In this document: positions 9,748 to 17,537 of the stretch, one piece after another
How positions within the stretch are numbered: the first letter of the stretch is position 1
How the letters are laid out: each line of letters opens with the position of its first letter
NCBI RefSeq assembly: GCF_913775425.1
Contig: NZ_CAJYIS010000062.1
Span: 1-54,153, forward strand
DNA length: 54,153 bases
Reading direction: 5' to 3'
Source: an uncultured Enterococcus sp.
GTDB lineage: Bacteria; Bacillota; Bacilli; Lactobacillales; Enterococcaceae
Notes under the pieces: generated by a model
Databases searched by the model: none
Seen by the model: only the letters and a program-made list of their open reading frames with translations
Told to the model about the DNA's origin: nothing
Position numbers and translations under genes: made by a program

Positions 9748-11153
9748 TGATCAAAATTTATAATACAATGACTAGACAAAAAGAGTTATTTAAACCAATT
9801 GAAGAAAATAAAGTAAAAATGTATGTGTGTGGTCCGACTGTTTATAACTATATTCATGTAGGAAATGGTCGAAGTACGGTAGCATTTGATACAATCAGAC
9901 GCTATTTGACTTATCGTGGCTATACCGTAGAATATGTTTCTAATTTTACTGACGTTGACGATAAAATTATTCGAGTAGCAAATGAATTAGGTGAAACAGC
10001 ACCAGAAGTTGCCCAACGTTTTATCGATGCATTCAAAGAAGATACTGCTGCCTTAAATGTACAAGAAGCGGATAAAAATCCTCGAGTAATGGATTATATT
10101 GACGATATTATTATTTTTATAGAAGAACTAATAAAAAAAGGGTATGCTTACGAAGTCGATGGTGATGTGTATTATCGTACACGAAAATTTAGTGAGTATG
10201 GTAAATTAAGTGGCCAATCGATCGACGAGCTAGAAATCGGGGCGAGTCAACGTACTGGTGATGAACAGCAAATTAAAGAAGATCCACTAGACTTCGCTTT
10301 ATGGAAACATGCTAAAGAAAATGAGATTTCATGGGAAACTCCATGGGGAGCTGGTCGACCAGGATGGCACATCGAATGTTCCGTGATGGCGACAAAAGAA
10401 TTAGGTGAAACCATCGATATCCACGGTGGTGGTCAAGATTTAGCCTTTCCACATCATGAAAATGAAATTGCGCAAAGTGAAGCAAAAACAGGACATGTAT
10501 TTGCGAATTATTGGATGCACAATGGTTTTGTTACTATGGGTGCTGAAGATGAAAAGATGAGTAAATCATTAGGCAATTTTGTCACTGTTCACGAATTGAT
10601 CAAAGAAATTGATCCTCAAGTTCTACGCTTCTTTTTAGCAAGTACCCAGTACCGTCGTCCACTGCGTTATTCGATGGCAGGAATTAAGGAGGCAGGTACG
10701 AATCTACAGCGATTGAAAACAACAATCGAGAGCGTAAATTTCCGTTTGGAAACAGCCAAAGAAGCACTTGAAACAGATACGGAACAGTTAAAAGAATTGA
10801 CGGAGTTATTTGAACAGTTTACTGCTGAGATGGATGATGACTTTAATACTGCCAATGGATTGACGGTTATCTATGAATTAAGTAAATGGACAAATCGTTA
10901 TATTGAACAGACAGACGTATCAAAAATCGTATTAGACAAGGCCTTGGAATATTTAACGACTTGGTTAGCGATTTTTGGTGTTGAATTTACTACAGAACTA
11001 TTAGATGATGCCGTCGAACAATTAATTAAAGAACGTAATAAAGCACGAGCTGATCGTAATTTTGCGCGTAGTGATGAGATTCGTGATTTTTTAAAAGCTG
11101 AAGGAATTATTTTAGAAGATACTGCACAAGGAACACGTTGGAGACGAGATTAA
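9747..11153 (+). CDS. cysS: Cysteinyl-tRNA synthetase
   Basis: Class I synthetase charging tRNA-Cys. The 468 residues show the zinc-binding MYVCGPTVYNY with Cys28, the HIGH motif as HVGNGRS, the other zinc-site residues in WHIECSVM and HHENEIAQSE, and the KMSKS motif KMSKSLGN near 269. Length is standard. The GTG start overlaps the cysE stop by one base, so translation is coupled, and the T-box controls both making and charging cysteine. It is followed immediately by mrnC (stop and ATG adjacent). Confidence 0.97.
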   Translation: MIKIYNTMTRQKELFKPIEENKVKMYVCGPTVYNYIHVGNGRSTVAFDTIRRYLTYRGYTVEYVSNFTDVDDKIIRVANELGETAPEVAQRFIDAFKEDTAALNVQEADKNPRVMDYIDDIIIFIEELIKKGYAYEVDGDVYYRTRKFSEYGKLSGQSIDELEIGASQRTGDEQQIKEDPLDFALWKHAKENEISWETPWGAGRPGWHIECSVMATKELGETIDIHGGGQDLAFPHHENEIAQSEAKTGHVFANYWMHNGFVTMGAEDEKMSKSLGNFVTVHELIKEIDPQVLRFFLASTQYRRPLRYSMAGIKEAGTNLQRLKTTIESVNFRLETAKEALETDTEQLKELTELFEQFTAEMDDDFNTANGLTVIYELSKWTNRYIEQTDVSKIVLDKALEYLTTWLAIFGVEFTTELLDDAVEQLIKERNKARADRNFARSDEIRDFLKAEGIILEDTAQGTRWRRD

Positions 11154-11555
11154 ATGAGAGATTACAAACAACTAAATGGATTAGCATTAGCTTATGTAGG
11201 AGATGCGATTTACGAAGTCTATATTCGGGATTACTTAGTTTCTACTGGACTGACTCGACCAAATCAATTGCATAAAGCAGCAACACAATACGTTTCTGCG
11301 AAAGCACAAGCAGCTTTGATACATCAAATGCTTGAAGAAGACTTACTGACTATAGAAGAACAAGATTTTTATCGTAGAGGACGTAATAGTAAAAGTTATA
11401 CGAGCGCCAAAAATGCCGATATCACGACATATCGTATTTCAACAGGATTTGAAGCATTGATGGGGTATCTACACTTAACAAAACAACAAGCACGATTAGA
11501 AGAATTGATCGAATGGTGCATTGAGAAAGTAGGCGATTTACATGGTAAGAAATAA
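11154..11555 (+). CDS. mrnC: Mini-ribonuclease III
   Basis: RNase III-like endonuclease without a dsRNA-binding domain, which in Bacillus matures 23S rRNA. The 133 residues carry the RNase III signature as LALAYVGDAIYEVYIRDYLV near 9-28 and the second acidic site around GFEALMGYLHL. The start codon follows the cysS stop directly, and the gene overlaps rlmB by 14 bases. The cysS-mrnC-rlmB-rae1 order matches Bacillus and enterococci. Confidence 0.94.
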   Translation: MRDYKQLNGLALAYVGDAIYEVYIRDYLVSTGLTRPNQLHKAATQYVSAKAQAALIHQMLEEDLLTIEEQDFYRRGRNSKSYTSAKNADITTYRISTGFEALMGYLHLTKQQARLEELIEWCIEKVGDLHGKK

Positions 11556-12387
11556 TCCACGTAAAAACCAAAGAGATTCATTTGATAAAAAAAGAAATAC
11601 AAAACCAAGAAAAACCCAAAATGTATCACGTGAGCCTGAGCGAACTCCTGAAGAGTTAGCCGAAAATTTTGTTTTCGGACACCATGCAGTTGTCGAAGCC
11701 TTGAAACAAGGTCGAGGAAATAAACTCTTTTTATTAGAAGATGCACATGGTGAGAATATCGATGCTTTAAAAGAATTGAGTCGTGAACAAGCTGTCCCAG
11801 TAAAATGGGTTCCTAAACAAAAACTAGATACAATGAGTCAAAATGGCGTTCATCAAGGAATGATTCTAGCGATTACACCTTATGAATATTTGAGCTTAGA
11901 TGAATTGATCGAACGTACGCCAGAGCAACCGTTCTATTTAATATTAGATAGTTTAGAAGACCCACATAATTTTGGTTCAATTTTACGAACAGCAGATGCT
12001 AGTGGAGTAGATGGAATCATCATCCCTAAACATCGTGCTGTAGGGATTACACCTGTCGTCGTAAAAACATCAACTGGTGCTGTTGAGCATGTACCGATTG
12101 CGCGTGTAACCAATTTATCTCAAGCAGTCAAACATCTGAAAGAAAAAGGTTTTTGGATTTTTGGAACAGATATGAAAGGGACAAATTATCGTTCTTGGAA
12201 TGCTAAAGGTGCAATTGCTCTAATTGTAGGAAATGAAGGTCGTGGTATGAGCGAAGGCTTGAAAAAAGAAACAGACGAGCTATTGACGATTCCAATGACT
12301 GGACATGTTCAAAGTTTAAATGCGGGAGTTGCAGCTGGGTTATTGATGTATGAAGCATATTATCAACGACGAGTGGATACAGTATGA
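11542..12387 (+). CDS. rlmB: 23S rRNA (guanosine-2'-O-)-methyltransferase RlmB
   Basis: SPOUT-class (TrmH) methyltransferase for 2'-O-methylation of a 23S rRNA guanosine, using S-adenosylmethionine. The 281 residues comprise a basic, probably disordered N-terminal extension (residues 1-38), a substrate-binding domain beginning FVFGHHAVVEALKQG, and the catalytic knot with LDSLEDPHNFGSILRTADA, IALIVGNEGRGM and IPMTGHVQSLNAGVAAG. All three SPOUT motifs are intact. It overlaps mrnC by 14 bases and rae1 by 4. Confidence 0.94.
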   Translation: MVRNNPRKNQRDSFDKKRNTKPRKTQNVSREPERTPEELAENFVFGHHAVVEALKQGRGNKLFLLEDAHGENIDALKELSREQAVPVKWVPKQKLDTMSQNGVHQGMILAITPYEYLSLDELIERTPEQPFYLILDSLEDPHNFGSILRTADASGVDGIIIPKHRAVGITPVVVKTSTGAVEHVPIARVTNLSQAVKHLKEKGFWIFGTDMKGTNYRSWNAKGAIALIVGNEGRGMSEGLKKETDELLTIPMTGHVQSLNAGVAAGLLMYEAYYQRRVDTV

Positions 12388-12911
12388 AAAATGAATTGTT
12401 GATTGTGGATGGCTACAATATGATCGGAGCATGGCCAGAACTGACAACATTGAAAAATCAAGATCGCTTAGAAGAAGCCAGAGAAAATCTCTTGCAAAAA
12501 TTGTCGAATATGGCAAAATATGAAGGTCTAGCTGTGATCGTCGTATTTGATGCACAATTAGTTCCTGGAGTAACGCAGAGTTATCAAAAGTATCAGCTTG
12601 AGGTGATTTTCACTGAAGAAGGTGAGACTGCCGATTCTTATATTGAACGAATCGCGGGTGAGAAAAACAATGTATTGACTCAAGTACGGGTAGCAACTAG
12701 TGATTTAGCAGAACAATGGGTAGTTTTTTCGCAAGGCGCCTTACGAATATCTGCGCGTGAGTTATATCAACAAATTCAAAAAACTGAAAAAAATATTAAG
12801 CAACATCAAAAAGAAATTCATTATAGTGCTTATCGTCGAAACTCTCCTTGGGATATGGATCAATTGGCATTATTAAATCAAAAGCTCAACGAATTGAGTA
12901 AAAAAAAATAG
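12384..12911 (+). CDS. rae1: NYN-domain ribosome-associated endoribonuclease (YacP/Rae1)
   Basis: Member of the NYN/PIN-like family. The Bacillus homologue Rae1 cuts mRNA in the ribosomal A site. The 175 residues open with LLIVDGYNMIGAWPEL, continue with VIVVFDAQLVPG and EGETADSYIERIA, and include VRVATSDLAEQWVVF, giving the expected acidic active site. The C-terminal third is charged and helical. ATGA overlap with rlmB. A strong bidirectional terminator follows, ending the cys operon and separating it from the convergent sugar cassette. Confidence 0.9.
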   Translation: MKNELLIVDGYNMIGAWPELTTLKNQDRLEEARENLLQKLSNMAKYEGLAVIVVFDAQLVPGVTQSYQKYQLEVIFTEEGETADSYIERIAGEKNNVLTQVRVATSDLAEQWVVFSQGALRISARELYQQIQKTEKNIKQHQKEIHYSAYRRNSPWDMDQLALLNQKLNELSKKK

Positions 12912-12955
12912 CTGAATCAAACTTGTAGTCTGTTACAAGTTTGATTCAGTTTTTT
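12900..12955. terminator. Bidirectional terminator between rae1 and the hxlB end
   Basis: Perfect 16-bp stem CTGAATCAAACTTGTA (12911-12926) / TACAAGTTTGATTCAG (12933-12948), flanked by an A-run on the left and TTTTTTATT on the right. It works for both converging operons. Confidence 0.93.
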
Positions 12956-13493
12956 ATTCGATATTAACATGTTCACTAAGCGCCTCTTCATTTGAGGTTT
13001 GATCTTTATTTGCGATCATTAAAGCAAGTATATCTAGCGTAATATGGACTGTTTGATCAAATAAAGTCGAAAGTAATTGTATCGATTGGATTCCAGAACC
13101 GGTCTTAGTAGCACCAGGAACGATCAAACAATGATCAGCTAGTTTGGCAAGAGGGGAGTTTGGCTCGCTTGTGATCGCTAAAATGGTCAATCCTAATTTT
13201 TTAGCTGTTTCAGTTTCTTTTACAATACCAGAAGTTGTACCTGATCCAGAAATCGCAACCCAAAGATCACCCTTTCGGATCGATGGTGTAATTGTTTCAC
13301 CGATCACAAAATCTGTATATCCAATGTGCATTAAACGCATCGCAAAACTTTTGGCTTGAAATCCGCTACGGCCCGCACCTGTAATAAAAATGCGTGTATT
13401 TTTATCAAATAATCCCATTGCTTTTTCTAGTTGGTCTTCAGAAACCTCTTGCATAACTTGATTGATTTCATTCATTACCTGTACGTTTATCAT
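12954..13493 (-). CDS. hxlB: 6-phospho-3-hexuloisomerase (SIS domain)
   Basis: Isomerises D-arabino-3-hexulose-6-phosphate to fructose-6-phosphate, the second step of the ribulose monophosphate route. The 179-residue SIS-fold protein shows IFITGAGRSGFQAKSFAMRL near 35-54, WVAISGSGTTSGI near 77-89 and LAITSEPNSPLAKLAD, the phosphosugar-binding loops of the family. Last gene of the six-gene cassette; its ATG overlaps the hxlA stop by 4 bases, followed by the shared terminator. Whether the natural substrate is the formaldehyde-pathway hexulose phosphate or a related sugar phosphate cannot be told from sequence. Confidence 0.85.
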   Translation of the reverse strand: MINVQVMNEINQVMQEVSEDQLEKAMGLFDKNTRIFITGAGRSGFQAKSFAMRLMHIGYTDFVIGETITPSIRKGDLWVAISGSGTTSGIVKETETAKKLGLTILAITSEPNSPLAKLADHCLIVPGATKTGSGIQSIQLLSTLFDQTVHITLDILALMIANKDQTSNEEALSEHVNIE

Positions 13494-14116
13494 TTGGAAA
13501 TGACCCCCTTAAATTCTTGAATAGCTTTTATTGGATCGGTTGCTTTGGTAATAGCTGATCCTACGATAACTTGTTCGACACTGCCTTGTTCTTGTAGCTT
13601 TTGTGCAGTATTTAAGTCGATTCCACCAGCGATCGCTAAACGTTTGATAGTAGGAAAACGTTCTTTAAATTGTTTGACTGTAGCAACAGCATCAAAGCAA
13701 TCTTTTCGATCAATCGAATGATGAAGTGCATAGATAGCTTTATCGAATTGTGTAATTTGTGTGATTTTTTCTTCAGTAACTTCCAATAAGTCGATGACCA
13801 TTGTTTTTTGATATGCTTGACTGACTTCATAACAGGTTTCTAGAGTATCGACTGAAGCAGCTCCCATCACCGTGATGTAGTCAGCTCCATATTTAAATCC
13901 TTGTGTGAATTCGTACTCTCCTTCATCAATCGTTTTGCTATCTACTAATAATGTTGCATGGTCACAGACTTCTTTTATAGTTGAAATGGCTAAATTTCCA
14001 TAATCTTTAACTAAAGAGGTTCCTAGTTCGATTACATCTGCATAAGCATCTAGTTGTGTAGCTAATTGCTTTGCTTGATTTAAAGAAATTCGATCGATCG
14101 CTACTTGTAGTTTCAT
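13490..14116 (-). CDS. hxlA: 3-hexulose-6-phosphate synthase-like aldolase (OMPDC superfamily)
   Basis: Predicted to join or split ribulose-5-phosphate plus formaldehyde and 3-hexulose-6-phosphate. The 208-residue TIM barrel keeps the family residues Asp8, Glu30, the D-x-K-x-x-D motif Asp59/Lys61/Asp64, His132, and the phosphate loops AGGI (163-166) and VGSAI (185-189). After His132 the sequence is HSID, so the position that is an essential Arg in the related 3-keto-L-gulonate-6-phosphate decarboxylases is Ile. This favours synthase over decarboxylase. Overlaps the kinase by 4 bases and hxlB by 4. Family assignment is strong; substrate is inference. Confidence 0.83.
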   Translation of the reverse strand: MKLQVAIDRISLNQAKQLATQLDAYADVIELGTSLVKDYGNLAISTIKEVCDHATLLVDSKTIDEGEYEFTQGFKYGADYITVMGAASVDTLETCYEVSQAYQKTMVIDLLEVTEEKITQITQFDKAIYALHHSIDRKDCFDAVATVKQFKERFPTIKRLAIAGGIDLNTAQKLQEQGSVEQVIVGSAITKATDPIKAIQEFKGVISK

Positions 14117-15075
14117 ATTTGAACCTCTTGTGCAGTTAGAAATCGTGCTAACTCTTCTTGTGTTGGATAGCCATCACTATCGCCAGCTGATTGTACTGCT
14201 AGAGCACCGACTGCATTTGCACGGATCACTGCTTCTTTTAATGAAAGGTTTTCCATCAAACCAGTTAACAAACCTACAGCAAATCCATCTCCAGCCCCGA
14301 CCGTATCGATCACTTCTTTGACATAAAAGCCTGGAACAGTAAATCTTTCACCATCTTTGGTTTTAACAAATGCGCCATCTTCACCTAATTTGACAATAAC
14401 TGTTTTTGTAGCAGTACCATTGTTTAAATAAAAATCAGCGATGGTATCAGGATCACGACTACCTACCAAGATATCGGCTTCATTAATACCTGGTAAAACA
14501 ATCGTCGCAAATGATGCCAAATAATTTAACGTATCACGCATTTTATCCGTACTCTCCCAAAGTTGTGGTCGCAAATTTGGATCAAAGGTCGTTGGGATAT
14601 TATGGTGCGCGAGTAATTCGATTAAATGTGTAAATGCTTGACATGCTTGTTGTGAAATCGCAGGAAAAATCCCAGATAAGTGAGCGAATTTTAATGTTGA
14701 AAAATCGATTTTTTCTAAAATTGCTTGATTAAAATGTGCAGCAGCTGAACCTTTTCTAAAATAGAAGATACTAGGATCACCCGAACTTACTCGATCTTTT
14801 AGCTGAAAAGCAGTCCAGTAATCAGAAGTTTCTTCTACAAGGGAGGTATCTATTTGATTTTTTTTAAGTTCTTTGATAATAAACTCACCAAAAGGATCCT
14901 TACCCACTTGAGAGATATACGTACTAGTGTGACCAAGTCGTGAAACGCCAACAGCTACATTGACTTCAGCACCTGCTAAAAACTTTTGAAATTGTGTAGC
15001 ATCCGTTAGCGATCGGTCGATTTCTTTAGAGCCGAATAATGCGATAGGTTCCCCAATAGTTAAAAATTCTGTCAT
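14113..15075 (-). CDS. PfkB-family sugar kinase (KdgK-like)
   Basis: Cytosolic ATP-dependent kinase resembling 2-keto-3-deoxygluconate kinase. In 320 residues: GEPIALF at the N-terminus, the PfkB signature region FLAGAEVNVAVGVSRLGH near 32-49, FDPNLRPQLW near 164-173, and the anion-hole and catalytic motif DTVGAGDGFAVG with the base Asp263. Closest family resemblance is to KDG and 2-ketogluconate kinases, but the cassette has no KDPG aldolase. Its product is therefore more likely fed to the hexulose-phosphate enzymes behind it. Third from the end of the operon, 21 bases after the permease. Confidence 0.83.
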   Translation of the reverse strand: MTEFLTIGEPIALFGSKEIDRSLTDATQFQKFLAGAEVNVAVGVSRLGHTSTYISQVGKDPFGEFIIKELKKNQIDTSLVEETSDYWTAFQLKDRVSSGDPSIFYFRKGSAAAHFNQAILEKIDFSTLKFAHLSGIFPAISQQACQAFTHLIELLAHHNIPTTFDPNLRPQLWESTDKMRDTLNYLASFATIVLPGINEADILVGSRDPDTIADFYLNNGTATKTVIVKLGEDGAFVKTKDGERFTVPGFYVKEVIDTVGAGDGFAVGLLTGLMENLSLKEAVIRANAVGALAVQSAGDSDGYPTQEELARFLTAQEVQI

Positions 15076-15095
15076 GATAATTACCCCTTTTCTAA

Positions 15096-16367
15096 TTATA
15101 ATAAAATATAGGCTACAAATAAGTTAATCACTGTTGCTCCCCAAGCCCAAGGGAGTCCAGTTAGTAAGAAAGTCTTCGTGTCTAATTTAGCGTATTGAAC
15201 TGACCATAGATTCCAAGATTGAGTAATACAAGCAGAAACACCCATCATAGAAGGAACCACTAACAATCCGTATAAGAAATATTGATTAAATAAACCAGTG
15301 CTTACTAAAATAGCTGCTGTAGCTGCTCCAGCACCGTATAGCATCAATGGACCTCTAAAATAAGATAGAGGTGCAATAATCGCGACGATGATAATCAAGA
15401 GTAATTTACTATTTGGAATGATTTGTTGGAACAATTCAGTAAAGCTAGAAGTCGCATGAATCGCAGCTGATTGGAACATAGTTAACACAAACAGCATGAT
15501 CAATAGTCCAGCAATGTCGCTGATTGCTAACTTTGCAGTATCATTCATCATCTTAACGAAACGTTTATAACTTTTCATATTTCCAGTCGTCAAAAATGCA
15601 AGTAATGTAGAAAAGAGTAGAGCTGGGATAGCATCCCATTTAGCAAAAATACTAAGTGCGACTGGTAAAATCGGGAGAATATATGTCCAGATTGGAACGT
15701 CTAAAGTAGTGTCTTTAAAATCACTTTCAACAATTACAGGGATTCCGCTGCGAATTTTTTTAGCATTGAATAAAATAAAGACGATCAATACAGCCAATTG
15801 AACAAACATCGCAACGAAACCAAATCGTTGGTAATGTGGTCCCCAAGCAACTTCGGGGAAGAAAACTTGGAATTGAACAAATAAGACATTATTGACATAC
15901 ATTGCAGCGCCGATGGCAATAGTAAAAACGGAAACAGCAATCGGCTTTGGAACACCGATAGAAAACATAATTGGGAATAAAATCACACCAACAGCGATCG
16001 CTGACCCAACACCATATGAACTAGTAAAAATCAGTACAATAACGATTGCAATCAAGATAGTAGCAAGTACAGGTCTTTTTTTACCAACTTTTTCAGTTCG
16101 ACGACTGATACTACCAGCGATTCCTGTATCAACTAGTACTCGGCCAAACCAAGATCCGAAAATGATATAAGCAGCTGTTTTTCCATAATTTAAAACAGGA
16201 TCAGTAAAGATTTCTTTGATTGCTGTTTGAAAAGGAACCATTCCGATAATGGTCCATAAAACGGCCATAGCAAAGAATCCGACTGTCAAGTTTCCACCCT
16301 TCATTGCATAAATGACAAAAACGATAAATGTAATGGCAAGTAATATTCCAGTAATTGCACCACCCAT
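15096..16367 (-). CDS. GntP/CitM-like (ion transporter superfamily) permease
   Basis: Integral membrane carrier of 423 residues with about eleven hydrophobic segments and two internal halves, as in gluconate (GntP) and citrate or dicarboxylate (CitMHS, DcuC) secondary transporters. Notable stretches are the glycine-rich GVGSAIAVGVILFP and the membrane-embedded GPLMLYGAGAATAAILVSTG. No ATPase or PTS component lies nearby, so uptake would be proton- or sodium-coupled and deliver an unphosphorylated substrate to the adjacent kinase. Substrate is unknown; a sugar acid or polyol-type compound would fit the family. Confidence 0.75.
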   Translation of the reverse strand: MGGAITGILLAITFIVFVIYAMKGGNLTVGFFAMAVLWTIIGMVPFQTAIKEIFTDPVLNYGKTAAYIIFGSWFGRVLVDTGIAGSISRRTEKVGKKRPVLATILIAIVIVLIFTSSYGVGSAIAVGVILFPIMFSIGVPKPIAVSVFTIAIGAAMYVNNVLFVQFQVFFPEVAWGPHYQRFGFVAMFVQLAVLIVFILFNAKKIRSGIPVIVESDFKDTTLDVPIWTYILPILPVALSIFAKWDAIPALLFSTLLAFLTTGNMKSYKRFVKMMNDTAKLAISDIAGLLIMLFVLTMFQSAAIHATSSFTELFQQIIPNSKLLLIIIVAIIAPLSYFRGPLMLYGAGAATAAILVSTGLFNQYFLYGLLVVPSMMGVSACITQSWNLWSVQYAKLDTKTFLLTGLPWAWGATVINLFVAYILL

Positions 16368-16381
16368 GAGTCTGTGCCTCC

Positions 16382-16624
16382 CTAATAGTTATTTAGTTCA
16401 CTTAAAATCCGTTGATAACTTGATCGTGGTCGTGCATCATGATCTGTAAAAAATTCATTTTCGATCGTATTAAATTGTTGAATCAAGTAATAGGCCGATA
16501 GATAGGCTGCTAATGCTTCTTTTGCAGCTGCTTCCATATCTTTTTTCTCGATTTCTGGACGGTGAATCGTTTTCATAAAGTTATATGCAAATGTTTCGGG
16601 ATCGATTTTCGTTTGATTACTCAT
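16382..16624 (-). CDS. Uncharacterised 80-residue protein of the sugar cassette
   Basis: I do not recognise this protein. It is soluble, mostly helical in composition, with a conserved-looking segment EKKDMEAAAKEALAAYLSAY near 26-45 and a charged C-terminus. No Cys, no metal motif, no signal peptide. The ATG overlaps the end of the epimerase gene by 8 bases, and the permease starts 14 bases later, so it is a true member of the operon. A helper to the epimerase or permease is possible but unproven. Confidence 0.7.
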   Translation of the reverse strand: MSNQTKIDPETFAYNFMKTIHRPEIEKKDMEAAAKEALAAYLSAYYLIQQFNTIENEFFTDHDARPRSSYQRILSELNNY

Positions 16625-17363
16625 GAACTAAAACCTCCTGGATTTTTTCTTTTGCTCTTAAAATAGTAGCTGTATCTTGAGTAGGGTATTCGATGGCTAC
16701 TGGAATATTTGGTAGGGCATTGATTGCTTGCTTCCAATCGATAATCCCCAGATCTAAATCTGTTGCTACAGGTTTATCCTCATGGAAAGTGACGTCTTTC
16801 AAATGTAAGTAAGTAACATAAGAAGCTAATAAATCAAGTGCGTCTTGTTCATTCTCATCGACAAAGCGAAAATTCCCTAAATCAAATACATATCCAATAG
16901 GTAGCTGTGCTTCTTTGATTTTTTTCATAAATGAAGCAATCGTGGCGATTTTTCCAGACTCAACAGTTTGGTCATTTTCGATCGCAATAGTAACCCCTTT
17001 TTTTAGTAGCGCTTTCAATTCGTGAGTTAAAAGATCATTTTTAAATTCACCGATCGTAAACTTAACTTGTGAAACTCCTAAAAATAAAGCTTCTTCTAAA
17101 TAATCTTGAAGGTGAGGATTGATATACCCATCAAGATAAAGCTGATCAGGAATGCTGTAAAAAAGAGTTAAATTTCGTCTTTTAGCAATATCTCGAATAG
17201 GAGCTAACTCATTTTTTAAATCTCTAAAATATTCTCTACGAATCTCTATATGCTCAAATCCTAAATCAGAAGCTTGTTCAACAAGTTCGAGTTGAGTCGC
17301 TCCATTTTTAAATTCGCTATCAAATACTAGTAAGTTCAAAAAAATTGGCTGTGTAGTCGTCAT
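16617..17363 (-). CDS. TIM-barrel sugar isomerase/epimerase
   Basis: Member of the xylose-isomerase-like AP-endonuclease 2 superfamily, which includes hexulose and pentulose-phosphate epimerases. The 248 residues hold a likely metal site made of Glu129 (AIENDQ), Asp161 (FDLGN), His187 (LHLKD) and Glu225 (AIEYP), spaced as in tagatose-3-epimerase relatives. The ATG follows AAAGGAGGAAAATT. First gene of the cassette, behind a promoter carrying two operator palindromes and a cre site. Probably changes the configuration of the imported sugar or its phosphate; the exact reaction is unknown. Confidence 0.78.
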   Translation of the reverse strand: MTTTQPIFLNLLVFDSEFKNGATQLELVEQASDLGFEHIEIRREYFRDLKNELAPIRDIAKRRNLTLFYSIPDQLYLDGYINPHLQDYLEEALFLGVSQVKFTIGEFKNDLLTHELKALLKKGVTIAIENDQTVESGKIATIASFMKKIKEAQLPIGYVFDLGNFRFVDENEQDALDLLASYVTYLHLKDVTFHEDKPVATDLDLGIIDWKQAINALPNIPVAIEYPTQDTATILRAKEKIQEVLVHE

Positions 17364-17383
17364 TTTTAATTTTCCTCCTTTAG

Positions 17384-17395
17384 GAAACCGGTTTC
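17384..17395. promoter_or_regulatory. LacI-type operator O1 of the sugar cassette
   Basis: Perfect palindrome GAAACCGGTTTC with the central CG-type step typical of LacI-family operators. It lies just downstream of the predicted transcription start, and 25 bp centre-to-centre from a second copy. Confidence 0.75.
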
Positions 17396-17404
17396 TATAA
17401 TCAA

Positions 17405-17433
17405 ATAGTAAACCGGTTCCCTTTATATGTCAA
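17405..17433 (-). promoter_or_regulatory. Promoter of the sugar cassette
   Basis: On the minus strand: TTGACA (17433-17428), 17-bp spacer, TACTAT (17410-17405). The spacer contains operator O2 and the -35 is inside a cre match. Confidence 0.75.
17411..17418. promoter_or_regulatory. LacI-type operator O2 in the promoter spacer
   Basis: AACCGGTT in the context GTAAACCGGTTCCC, an imperfect copy of O1, placed between -35 and -10. Binding there would block RNA polymerase. Confidence 0.65.
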
Positions 17434-17442
17434 CGCTTTCAT
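17428..17442 (-). promoter_or_regulatory. CcpA cre site overlapping the cassette -35
   Basis: Minus-strand ATGAAAGCGTTGACA fits the cre consensus WTGNAANCGNWNNCW at every position. Its last six bases are the -35 box, so CcpA binding should repress. Confidence 0.8.
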
Positions 17443-17445
17443 TTT

Positions 17446-17522
17446 TAAAAAACAAAAATAAAAAAAAGAACTAAACTGACTAATCCCATAGATAAGGGTG
17501 CTAGTCAATCGTTCTTTTTTTC
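17446..17522. terminator. Terminator between lacI-type gene and cassette promoter
   Basis: Hairpin with outer arms AAAAGAAC and GTTCTTTT and inner arms GACTAATCCC and GGGTGCTAGTC, with an A-rich left flank and T-run on the right. On the minus strand it ends the regulator transcript before the cassette promoter. Confidence 0.65.
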
Positions 17523-17537
17523 TAAAATAACACAAGT

